Source: Nesterenkonia pannonica | GTDB taxonomy: Bacteria; Actinomycetota; Actinomycetes; Actinomycetales; Micrococcaceae | Length of the DNA: 64,000 bases | Assembly: GCF_019575955.1 (NCBI RefSeq) | Contig: NZ_CP080575.1 | Span: 1,426,001-1,490,000 of the forward strand | Reading direction: 5' to 3' | Shown here: piece after piece, positions 54,570 to 63,713 of the stretch | Layout of the letters: each line of letters starts with the position of its first letter | How positions within the stretch are numbered: position 1 is the first letter of the stretch | The notes under the pieces: model-generated | Told to the model about the DNA's origin: nothing | Seen by the model: the letters and a program-made list of their open reading frames with translations, nothing else | The model's database searches: none | Program-made: the position numbers and the translations under genes

Positions 54570-55096
54570 CTCTGGAAAAGCCTGACATCAAAGAGCTGAA
54601 GGCGCTCGTGGAGTGGATGAACACCGCCTCTGACGTGCGCGAACTGTCCGTCAAGTACGGCGACGTCGAGCTCTTCGTCTCACGCAACGAGAACAGCGGC
54701 CATGGGTCTGCGCCCGATGCCCAGGCCGCGGCCCCATCAGCACCGGCGGCGAGCTCGACGGCCAACCAGGCCCCTCCCGCTGCCGCACCCACGGAGGATG
54801 CTGGGTAGGCCTCCGCCCCACCGGCACCGGCGTCGACCGAGCGAGGTGCGGACGAGGTGACGGTCACAGCACCCATGGTCGGCACGTTCTATGAGGCTCC
54901 GAGCCCAGGAGCTGAGCCGTTCGTGAAGGTCGGCGATCGAGTGTCCGCTGATTCGGTGCTGTGCATCCTTGAAGTCATGAAGCTTATGAACAACGTGGAA
55001 GCCGGGGTCGAGGGAGTCGTTTCGGAGATCCTCGTGGAGAACAACCAGGCGGTCGAGTTCGGTCAGCCCCTGGTGGTGATCACGCGTGACTCATAA
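54566..55096 (+). CDS. Biotin carboxyl carrier protein (AccB-like), with apparent in-frame stop
   Basis: 176 residues. N-terminal helical part [20 protein letters not shown], a Pro/Ala linker, then a biotinyl domain [20 protein letters not shown] with the target Lys in [13 protein letters not shown] (54806-54808) sits in the linker inside GTAGGC (54805-54810); GCCGGC reads Gly-Pro-Ala and joins the two halves in the same frame. ATG overlaps the carboxyltransferase stop (ATGA), and the end overlaps the biotin carboxylase gene by 11 nt. Confidence 0.92.
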
Positions 55097-56442
55097 GCAG
55101 CTCAGCAGCGTACTGATCGCAAATCGCGGGGAGATCGCGCTGCGCATCGTTCGGGCCTGTCAGGAGCTCGGCGTGACCAGCGTCGTTGCATACTCCGAAG
55201 CCGATCTGGACACGCTTGCCGTGAAGCTCGCGGACAAGGCCGTCTGCATCGGGCCCGCCAGCTCGGCGAAGAGCTATCAGGACCCCGTGCCATCATCAGT
55301 GCGGCGCTGGCCTACAAAGTCGATGCCATCCACCCCGGATACGGCTTTCTGTCCGAGAAGCCGGATTTCGTCGAAATGTGCGAGGCCGAGGGTGTGGGCT
55401 TCGTGGGACCTGCCGCAAGCATCATCCGCAGCATGGGCGACAAGATCGAAGCCAAGAAGATTGCCCGCAGGGCAGGCGTCCCTGTTGTCCCGGGCTCCGA
55501 CGGGGCCATCGATGACTATGATCAGGCCGTAGCGGTCGCCCGGGACGTCGGATATCCGCTCCTGATCAAGGCGTCCGCCGGAGGCGGCGGACGAGGCATG
55601 CGCGTGGTCGAGTCTGCTGAGACGCTCGAGAGCGATCTCGCTCAGATCATGTCGGAGGCGGAGACTGCCTTCGGGGATCGTTCCGTCTATCTCGAGCGGT
55701 ACCTCACTGATATCCGTCACATCGAGATTCAGGTGATGTCGGACGGTGATTCGACGGTTCATTTCGGCGAGCGTGACTGCACCGCGCAGCGGCGCAATCA
55801 GAAGCTTGTGGAGGAGGCCCCTTCCCCGGTCCTTGATCCGCAGCTGAGGGAGCAGCTGGCAGCGGCCTCGGTGGCCCTATGCCGGGAGGTCGCCTACAGG
55901 AACGCGGGAACAGTTGAGTTCGTCTTCGACAACATAGAGCGCCAATTTTATTTCATCGAAATGAATACGCGGATCCAGGTCGAACACCCCGTTTCGGAGA
56001 TGGTCTCCGGCATCGATCTCATCAAGCTTCAGCTGGAGATCGCAGCAGGAAACCCGCTGCCGTTCGCCCAGGAGGACATCAGCATCCGAGGCCATGCCAT
56101 CGAATGCCGCATCAATGCTGAGGATCCTGCTGAAGGCTTCAGGCCCAGCCCTGGACGGATTGAGGCCTTCCGGGCGCCCGGCGGCTTCGGGGTTCGTCTG
56201 GATTCGCATGTGGAGAGCGGGTACACGATTCCTCCCTTCTACGATTCGATGATCGGGAAGCTGATCGTGTGGGAAACAACCGCGACGAAGCGATATCTCG
56301 GGCGCTTCGGGCCCTGAATGAGATGCACGTCGACGGCATTACGACCACCGCAGCTCTGCACGCTGCGATCCTCGACAGTGAGGTCTTCCGCAGCGGCGAA
56401 TTCAATACGGCATTTGTGGCTGACTTCCTCAGCAGCGAGTAG
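55086..56442 (+). CDS. Biotin carboxylase (AccC-like subunit)
   Basis: ATP-grasp enzyme carboxylating biotin on BCCP, about 452 residues. [51 protein letters not shown] (ATP loop), [40 protein letters not shown]. Breaks near 55290 and 56282. GTG start. Completes a three-gene split carboxylase with the two preceding genes. Confidence 0.92.
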
Positions 56443-56515
56443 AGACAGCCTACTGGGACGAAAGCTCTGAGGCAACGACAAGCAGTTCGACGACGATGAA
56501 GGAGGAGCGCTCCAG

Positions 56516-57715
56516 ATGACTGAGGCGTTTGTGTTCGACGGTGTGCGCACCCCTTCGGCAAGATGGGCGGGGCCCTGGCGGGGTGCGTCCGGATGACCTC
56601 GCGGAGCTGGTGATCAGCACTCTGGTCAGCCGCGCGCCCGGCATCAGCGCCGAAACGTCCGGAAAAGTCGTCGGCGAGGTGATCTTCGGCAACGCCAATG
56701 GTGCGGGTGAGGAGAACCGCAATGTCGCTCGTATGGCCTGGCTGTTGGCTGGCGGGGACACAGGTGTTCCGGCCAGCACCGTGAACCGCCTGTGCGGCTC
56801 CTCCCTCGACGCAGCGATTCAAGCGGTCCGCCAGGTGAAGCTCGACGAGAGTGATGCTGTGCTGGTCGGGGGCGTGGAGTCGATGTCTCGAGCGCCGTGG
56901 GTGCTGCCGAAGACGGAGCGTCCCTTCCCATGAAGAACCTTGAGCTGACCAACACCTCCTTGGGCTGGCGCCTCATCAACTCTCGAATGCCTGCGGAGTG
57001 GACAGTCTCGTTGGGTGAGGCCACTGAGCAGCTTCGGGAGAAGTACGGGATCGTCCGAGAGGACATGGACGAGTTCGCAGCGGCGTCTCACCGGCTGGCA
57101 GCTCAGGCGTGGGAGGACGGGCACTATGACGAGCTCACCGTTCAGGTCCCTGGTGCTGACCTGACCCAGGACGAGACGATCCGCTCGGAGACCACGCCGG
57201 AGGCGCTGGCCGGGCTGAGGACCGTCTTCCGCAAGGAGGACGGCACGGTGACGGCCGGAAACGCCTCTCCCATGAATGACGGTGCGTCGGCTGCGTGGAT
57301 CGGGTCCCGGGGCGGGGAGAGGCTGGGCCTGAAGCCTCAGGCTCGCATCGTAAGCTGGGGCGCGGCTGCCAATGAGCCCCAATTCTTCGGCTATGCGCCT
57401 GTCGAGGCCTCGAACAGGGCTCTCGCTCATGCGGGCATCACCTGGGCGGACGTCGAAGCGGTAGACCTCAACGAGGCGTTCGCCGCGCAGTCGCTGGCCT
57501 GCATCAGGGCCTGGGACATCGACCCCACCATCGTCAACGCGTGGGGCGGCGCCATCGCTGTGGGCCACCCGCTGGGCGCTTCCGGCGTGCGCTGCCTGTC
57601 TACCCTGGCTGCCCGGATGCAGCACACCGGAGCGCGTTGGGGGTGGCCACTCTCTGCATCGGTGTGGGGCAGGGATTGGCCATAGTCCTCGAGAACACCA
57701 ACTGACAATTCGGGA
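56516..57715 (+). CDS. Thiolase family protein (acetyl-CoA acetyltransferase/3-oxoadipyl-CoA thiolase-like)
   Basis: About 400 residues. Nucleophile Cys in TVNRLCGSSLDAAIQAVRQV, ALNEAFA-type VDLNEAFAAQSLACIR, NAWGGAIAVGHPLGASG (His), and CIGVGQG (second Cys). The Val where GGG is usual may be another call error. Breaks: C4 at 56550-56553, G4 at 56580-56583, one near 56930, GGGGG at 57639-57643 (six expected). GTAAGC (57350-57355) gives RIVSWGAA. SD GGAGGAG at 56501-56507. Cleaves a 3-oxoacyl-CoA. Confidence 0.9.
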
Positions 57716-57719
57716 GTGC

Positions 57720-58449
57720 GTGACACCTATGACAATGAGAATTGCTGCCTCACCGACTGAGGCTGTGGCTGGAGTCGGTGATGGGGCGACGGTGCTTCTG
57801 GGTGGGTTCGGCAATGCTGGGCAGGCTCATGAGCTGATTGATGCGCTGCTGGACTCTGGCGCCAAGGACTTGACGGTGGTGAGCAACAATGCCGGTCAGG
57901 GTGATGCGGGGTTGGCGCTGCTGGTCAAGGAGTCCCGGGTGGGGAAGATCATCTGTTCGTTTCCGCGGCAGTCGGATTCGTGGCATTTCGATGAGGCCTA
58001 CCGGGCTGGTCGGATTGAGCTGGAGCTTGTGCCCCAGGGCAATCTGGCTGAGCGGCTGCGCGCAGCGGGTGCGGGCATCGGGGCCTTCTTCACCCCCACC
58101 GGCTACGGAACCACGCTGGCCGAAGGCAAGGAGACGCGCCGGATCGACGGTGTGAACTACGTGCTGGAGCACCCGCTCCGGGGACCTGGCGCTGATCAAA
58201 GCTTTTGCGGCCGATGAGCGCGGAAACCTCACCTACCGCAAGACCGCCAGAAATTTCGGTCCTGTCATGGCCGCAGCTGCTGAGCATACGGCGGTGCAGG
58301 TGGAGAAGGTGCTTCCCGCCGGGTCGCTGAATCCTGAGAACGTCATTACTCCCGGTATCTATGTGGACACTGTGGTGGAGGTGCCCACCGCGTCCGGTGA
58401 GGCTGCGAGCAGGGAAGGAAGACTCAAGGATGATCACCGCACGATATGA
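57720..58449 (+). CDS. 3-oxoacid CoA-transferase subunit A
   Basis: About 243 residues. VGDGATVLLGGFGNAGQAHE (the CoA-transferase Gly loop), SNNAGQGDAGLALLVKESRV, FFTPTGYGTTLAEGKETRRI, KTARNFGPVMAAAA and ENVITPGIYVDTVVEV. Matches PcaI/ScoA/AtoD-type subunits moving CoA between succinyl-CoA and a 3-oxo acid. Two bases are missing at the GGGG 58180-58183 (LRGDLALIKAFA expected). Overlaps subunit B by 20 nt. Codons are visibly richer in G/T third positions than in neighbours. Confidence 0.9.
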
Positions 58450-59081
58450 CGAGAAGCTCTCACGGCAGCAGTTGGCTGAGTTGGTGGCGGCTGATATTCC
58501 GGCGGGTTCGTATGTGAATCTGGGGATCGGTCAGCCGACGACGGTGTCGGATTATCTGACTCCGGAGCAGGGGGTGACTCTGCATACCGAGAATGGGATG
58601 TTGGGGATGGGCCCGGCGGCTCAGGGGATGAGGTCGATGGTGATCTGATCAATGCGGGCAAGATCCCGGTCACGGAGCTGCCGGGGACCAGCTATTTCCA
58701 TCATGCTGATTCCTTCGCGATGATGCGCGGGGGCACCTGGACGTCTGTGTGCTGGGTGCTTTTCAGGTCTCTGCTGGTGGGGATCTGGCCAATTGGTCCA
58801 CTGGTGCCCCGGATGCGATTCCGGCGGTGGGCGGTGCGATGGATCTGGCGATCGGGGCTAAGGATGTGTTTGTGATGATGAGCCTCTTCGCCAAGGACGG
58901 TACGGCGAAGATTGTTCCGCAGCTGGGGTATCCGGCGACGGGGCTGGGGTGTGTGAGTCGGGTCTATACCGATCATGGTGTCTTCCACATCGAAGACGGT
59001 GGGGTCAGGCTGCGTCAGGCCTACGGTCTCAGCGCCGAGGAGATCCAGGATCGTCTGGACTTCGAGCTGCTCACCGACTGA
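58430..59081 (+). CDS. 3-oxoacid CoA-transferase subunit B
   Basis: About 217 residues. [20 protein letters not shown], catalytic Glu in [67 protein letters not shown]. Breaks at 58625-58632 (G4 for G5 before [13 protein letters not shown]) and at GGGGG 58727-58734 (six expected). Pairs with subunit A. Third codon positions are unusually T/G-rich for this genome. Confidence 0.91.
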
Positions 59082-60152
59082 CCCCCTGCCCGAACAGACG
59101 CACGTCCCGTCCGGAGTGCGGCCTGTCGTGCTCCGGCGTCGTCAGCCCTCGGGGTGGTGGGCATGTGGCCGGTGGACCCGCGCACCACGAGCTCGGGAGT
59201 GAAGCGTTCCTGCTGAATGGGGGCTGCGTTGTCGCCTATCCGATTCAGAAGAATCTTCAGAGCCACTTCAGCCATCTCATCGATCGGCTGACGAACAGTC
59301 GTGAGGTTCAGCGCTTTCCAAGCAGACATAGGGATATCGTCATAGTAGGCGACCCATAGGTCCTCAGGGACCCTCAGGCCGTGCTCCAGCGCCGCATCGA
59401 TCACGCCGAAGGCCACCACGTCTGTGGTGCAGAAGACCGCCTGCGGAGGGTCTTGTCTGAGAAGAGACCTGCCAAGCCTCCAAGCCTGCGTCGTGGGTGA
59501 AGGGGGTTTCGGGCTGGTGGGCCTCCGTCAGTGGGAATCCAGCTTCGGCGAAGCGCTGGGTGAAGCCCTCACGCCTCTCACGGCCTGTGCTGGCCCACGA
59601 TCCTCCGCCGACGACGGCCGCGTCGGTTCTGCCATGAGCAAGGAAGTAGTCGGCGACTGCCGCTCCTCCTGCCAGGTTGTCGCCGGTGACTCGGTCACTG
59701 GTGACGCCCTCCAGGCTGCGGTTTACCAGGACGACCGGCAGCCCCATCTCCAGGGCGGCCCGAAGGGACTGCGATTCCCGCGTGGCGGTGGTGAAGACGA
59801 GACCGTCGATGAGTTTGGACCGTATCGCCTCGATGGCCGCCTGCTCGCTGTTGTCGCCGTCAGAGACCCAGAAGCTGACTCGCAGGTAGGCCTGCGTGAT
59901 CTCGCGGCTGAGTGCGTACATCATCACGGGGTACCAGGGGTTGGTGAACTCGTAAGCAACCACCCCGATCGCTCCGGAACGCTGCGTGCGCATGGCTCGT
60001 GCCTGGGCGTTGGGGACGTAGCCGAACGTCGCCATCGCCTCTTCGACGCGTCGTCTGCTCTCCTCGCTGACACGCGTGGAGCCCTGCACCACTCGGGACA
60101 CCGTGGCCTGAGAAACTCCCGCGACTTGCGCGATCTCCTTGCCGGTTAGCAT
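59021..60152 (-). CDS. LacI family transcriptional regulator
   Basis: About 375 residues. Helix-turn-helix LTGKEIAQVAGVSQATVSRV, hinge RVSEESRRRVEEAMATFGYV and PNAQARAMRT, then a periplasmic-binding sensor domain (IGVVAYEFTNPWYPVMMYAL, GLPVVLVNRSLEGVTSDRVT, WVAYYDDIPMSAWKALNLTT, VRQPIDEMAEVALKILLNRI). One break near 59455. The frame after LVVRGSTGHMP runs into the antisense of the CoA-transferase end, so the true stop is uncertain. Likely regulates the adjacent carboxylase/CoA-transferase operon or the MHS transporter (inference). Confidence 0.85.
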
Positions 60153-60157
60153 CAACA

Positions 60158-60183
60158 CCTTTCCTGCGCGCCTTTCCTGCGCG
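60158..60183 (-). repeat. Perfect 13-bp tandem duplication containing the lacI ribosome-binding site
   Basis: CCTTTCCTGCGCG at 60158-60170 and again at 60171-60183. On the minus strand each copy carries AGGAAAGG; the proximal copy lies 5 nt before the lacI ATG at 60152. Confidence 0.9.
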
Positions 60184-60340
60184 TTCTGCCTATACGTTCT
60201 CATATGCACGGTGCGCGCGCTGGCTGCACGGAGGCGTCCTTCTTCCACCGAGTCATGGATCCGGCCGTCGGGCACTCCGAGAGTCTCACATGCAGGTGCC
60301 CAGCGACCTCGGCCGTGGCGGGGATTCCTAGCCTGAGGCC

Positions 60341-61104
60341 ATGGAGCGCATCAGTGATCTGCCGCAGAAGCCGGGCGATGGTGAGAGCCTCGAGTATGAC
60401 GACGATCTGGATCGCCTCAGCACTCGGCGTGACCGGCTCCGGGCTGAGCGCGCCGAGGCGCATCGGGCTCCGGCGCGTGTTCGGCTTCGTCTGGGTGCTG
60501 TGCTGGTGGTGCTCGTCGGCATCCTCACGTGGTTCGCGGTCGCCTGGCTCTCGACACCCTCGGGAGCGGACGCCTCAGCCGAGGAGCTGCCCGACCCGCC
60601 TGAGGCCCAACACCCTCCGAGCATGAGGCCGACCGAGTCTCGGCGAACGAGGATACCCAGGACGATGTCGTCGTACACGTCAGCGGGGCTGTGCAGGAGC
60701 CGCAGGTCGTGGTTCTCTCACCGGGCGCCCGGGTCATGGACGCGGTGGACTCTGCCGGCGGCATGACCGACGAGGCTGCTGCGGCCGGGGTCAATCTCGC
60801 CGCCGTGGCTGAAGACGGCAGTCACGTGTGGATACCGACCCAGGAGGAGCTCGAGGAGGGCAGTGCCCCGCCTGCCGCGGCGGCCGCCCCGGACGGCACG
60901 GGCGACGGCGGCGGGCCGATCAATCTCAACACCGCCGATGCGGCAACGCTTGAAGAGCTGACGGGCATCGGCCCAGCCTTGGCCGAACGGATCATCTCCC
61001 ACCGCGAAAGCAGCGGCGCGTTCGAGTCCCTGGAGGATGTGGGCCGCGTGAGCGGCATCGGTCCGGCGATTCTGGAGAACATCGCCGATGACGTCACCTG
61101 GTGA
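60341..61104 (+). CDS. comEA: ComEA family competence DNA-binding protein
   Basis: About 254 residues. Cytoplasmic N-terminus, one helix (LGAVLVVLVGILTWFAVAWL), a linker, an SLBB-like domain VVVHVSGAVQEPQVVVLSPG, and a C-terminal helix-hairpin-helix pair INLNTADAATLEELTGIGPA and SLEDVGRVSGIGPAILENIA. Binds incoming DNA at the membrane. One or two frame shifts between 60600 and 60660 separate the anchor from the SLBB part. Overlaps comEC. Confidence 0.9.
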
Positions 61105-62726
61105 CGCCGCGGCCGCCGATTCTTCAAAGGAGGGAAGAGCTGCGCGCGCGAGCTTGGATCTGCGGCTGCTGCCCGCAGCTGTGGTGGCATTCGCCGCCGC
61201 TTTGGGGCAGTGCACCTCCCTGTCGCCGGTGCCTGGCATCTGGCCGGGCTCGCTGCGGCAACAGGCGGGGCAGCAGCGGTCCTGGCATTCAGCCTGGGGC
61301 CGGGCCGTGGCCGTGCCTTCGGCGTCCAGTGGATGTTCTGTGCGGTGCTGGCCGCTGCGGTGTGCGCCCAGGCGGCTTTGGCAGTGGCAGTGCATGAGGA
61401 GTCCGGCTGGGATGCAGCAGTGCAGGATCGCGCGGAGATGGATGCGGTCCTGCGGATCACCGAGGACGTCAGACCCTTGGCGGATCCGGGGTGGGGCGGC
61501 CAGCAGCGCATTCTGGTTCGCGCCGTGATCGACAGTGCTCAGCTGCCCGGTCAGGACCACTTCACGGAGGTGAATGCCGAGACGGTGCTGATCAGTCAGG
61601 TTCCGTTCGGCGCCCATCCGAGCTGGATGTTTGAAGCCGGTCAGAGGTACACCGGGACGGTGCGGACGGCGCCGACCGATGCGGGGAGCGGGCCACGGCC
61701 CTGATCTTCCCTGAGTGGGATGGGTTGGACCGGCTGCCGGAGGATAGATGGTCGCGGTTCACCGGTGTCTTCAATGATCTGCGTTCGGCGACGAAGGCAG
61801 CCTCTGGCGGTGCGGTGGGGACGCGTCCGGGCTGTTGCCGGGTGTCATTCTGGGGATCGCACCGCGATGGATGAGGATCTTGCGGAGGCGATGTACACCT
61901 CGGGGCTGTCTCACATGACGGTGGTGTCGGGGACGCACTGCTCGCTGATCGTCGGTGCGCTGCTGGGGCTGATTCGCATGTGCTTAAGCTGCCCAGGTGG
62001 TGCTCACCGGTGCTGATCGTCGTGGGCCTGATCCTCTTTGTGCTGCTGGTGCAGCCTGCGCCGAGTGTGATCCGAGCAGCAGTGATGGGCAGCATCGGGG
62101 CGCTGGCGGTATTCGCTTACAGGGGAGGGCCTCATCGGCGCTGCTGTGCCTGTGCACTGTGATCCTGCTGCTCTATGACCCATACTTCAGCACGGAGTAA
62201 GCGTTTCAGCTGAGCGTGACGGCCACGGCTGGGATTGTGCTGACGGGTCAGCCGATGAAGGAGATCTTCGAGCAGCGTATGCCGGGGATTGTGGCAGGGC
62301 CCTTGGCCCTGGCGGCGTCCTCCCAGCTGTTTGTGACCCTGTGCTTCTGCCGATCGCCGCGGGGGTGAACACCTACAGCATTCCGGCGAACATTGCAGCT
62401 GGTCCGCTGCTGCCCTTCGTCACCGTTCCGGGGACGCTGGCCGCAGTGCTGTCCACGGCTGTGCCGTGGCTGAGTCAGGCGCTGCTGTGGTGTGCGGGGT
62501 TCCCGGCTGCGGGCATTGCCGTGATCGGCAGAACGTTCGCGGGTCTGCCGCAGGCGTTGGCGCCGTGGCCCGAGGGCCGGTGGGCCTGGGTTTGGTGCTG
62601 GTGTACCTCTCCGGCTCCGTGGTGCTCTCGCGTCTGCTCATCGGCAGGAGAGCACCACGGAGGTGGGAGAAGGTGACCCTGGCCGTGGTGGCCGGGGCGG
62701 TGGCTGCGGTGATCAGCCCTGGGTGA
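61088..62726 (+). CDS. comEC: ComEC/Rec2 family competence protein, no metallo-beta-lactamase domain
   Basis: Polytopic DNA-uptake channel, about 545 residues. The Competence domain shows LSHMTVVSGTHCSLIVGALL, PSVIRAAVMGSIGALAVFAG and DPYFSTEPAFQLSVTATAGI. It ends AAVISPG without the C-terminal nuclease-like domain of Bacillus ComEC, as in several actinobacteria. GCTTAAGC (61982-61989), GCTTAC (62115-62120) and GTAAGC (62197-62202, in-frame TAA) all revert to sensible protein as GCCGGC. Other shifts near 61210, 61690, 61820, 61850, 62130, 62340 and 62580. Confidence 0.85.
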
Positions 62727-63503
62727 CGGGGAGCTTCAGCTCGTCGCCGACGAAGATGAGGTTGGGGTCCTCCACCTGGTCGGTGTTGGCGCCCCACAGG
62801 TCGGTCCACTCGAGGCCGAGCTCGTCGGCGATTTGAGCGAGGGTGTCGCCCGACTGAATGGTGTAGGTCTCGTCCGAGACCTCAACGTCAGTGTTCGGCT
62901 CAGCGGAGTAGGCAGCGGAGTAGCCGTTGGACTGACTCTCTGGTTCAGGCTGCGGCTCTGGCTGGGGCTGAGTCTCGGGCTGGGGCTCTGGCTCTGGCTG
63001 CGGCTGCGGTGCAGGCTGAGTCTGCTCCTGCTGCGGAGCGGACTGCTGGGGAGCCTGCTGCTGAGGAGCGGACTGCTGCTCCTGCTGCTGGGAGCCTGCT
63101 GCTGGCTCTGACCGCCCGTGTTGGAACCAGAGCTGGTCGCGCCGGCGTTCGGGCTCTCACCGTAAAGGCCGAGCTGGGAAGCACATGACGGCCATGCACC
63201 CCACCCCTGAATGGCGTGAAGCTGCTGGGCGCGGCTGATCTGCTCGGCCTTGGAAGCCTGCGAAGGCAGTCCACTTCCGCCTACGGCCTGCCATGACTGC
63301 TGGGAGAACTGCAGGCCACCGTAGTATCCGTTGCCGGTGTTGATGGACCAGTTGCCGTTGGACTCGCACTCAGCGAGGCGGTCCCAGACGTTAGAGGCAG
63401 AGGCCACGGGAGCCTGGGCCACGATTGCGCCGCCGGAGATGGCTGCTGCGGCAATGCCTCCGCCGATGAGCCTCTTGAATGTGGAGTGCTTAGAAGTCTG
63501 CAT
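62713..63503 (-). CDS. Resuscitation-promoting factor-like transglycosylase with LysM
   Basis: About 263 residues. Signal peptide (KRLIGGGIAAAAISGGAIVA ending ASA), Rpf/transglycosylase-like domain NVWDRLAECESNGNWSINTG with catalytic Glu in ECESN, YYGGLQFSQQSWQAVGGSGL, a Gln/Glu/Pro/Ser low-complexity linker, and a LysM TYTIQSGDTLAQIADELGLE ending DELKLPVTQG. Secreted peptidoglycan hydrolase stimulating growth. Several shifts in the repetitive linker (62900-63150). Tail-to-tail overlap of 14 nt with comEC. Confidence 0.9.
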
Positions 63504-63713
63504 AGTTGTTCTTTGTTTCCTTCAACGAGTGAACGGGATGGGAAGGCCTGGGTCACACCCAGGTCACGAGTTGTTCGGAGACCATTCAAATGTCTCAATT
63601 CGATTGCGTCAAACCCCCGCAATGCGGTAAAAGTCGGCAAAAACCCCGGAATCGCGGGGATGCGGGGCTGTTATCAACCTGTTATCTTGTTTTATGTGAG
63701 AAAACTGTGAATC
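63504..63713 (-). promoter_or_regulatory. rpf upstream region
   Basis: 210 nt between dnaE2 and rpf on the minus strand. It holds the dnaE2 terminator, a CCTGGGT/ACCCAGG hairpin (near 63546-63562) and a CCGCATTGCGG palindrome. I looked for a ydaO-type c-di-AMP riboswitch, common before actinobacterial rpf genes, and did not recognise its conserved blocks. Confidence 0.4.
63639..63659 (-). terminator. Intrinsic terminator downstream of dnaE2
   Basis: Minus strand CCCCG, loop CGATTC, CGGGG followed by TTTTT: the only hairpin with a T tract noticed in the window. It lies 55 nt after the dnaE2 stop; an attenuator for rpf is the alternative reading. Confidence 0.7.

Noticed and set aside
30145-54808. 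Stop-codon readthrough or recoding (TAA/TAG/TGA inside carB, priA, the BCCP gene, efp)
   Set aside because: The stops always sit inside the same anomalous six- to eight-base motif, and different stop codons occur. No SECIS-like element was seen.
62950-63110. CTG/CTC-rich microsatellite
   Set aside because: It encodes the Gln/Glu/Ser/Pro linker of the Rpf protein on the minus strand and is ordinary low-complexity coding sequence.
63504-63713. ydaO-type c-di-AMP riboswitch before rpf
   Set aside because: The conserved riboswitch blocks were not recognisable, and the hairpin with a T tract fits a dnaE2 terminator better.
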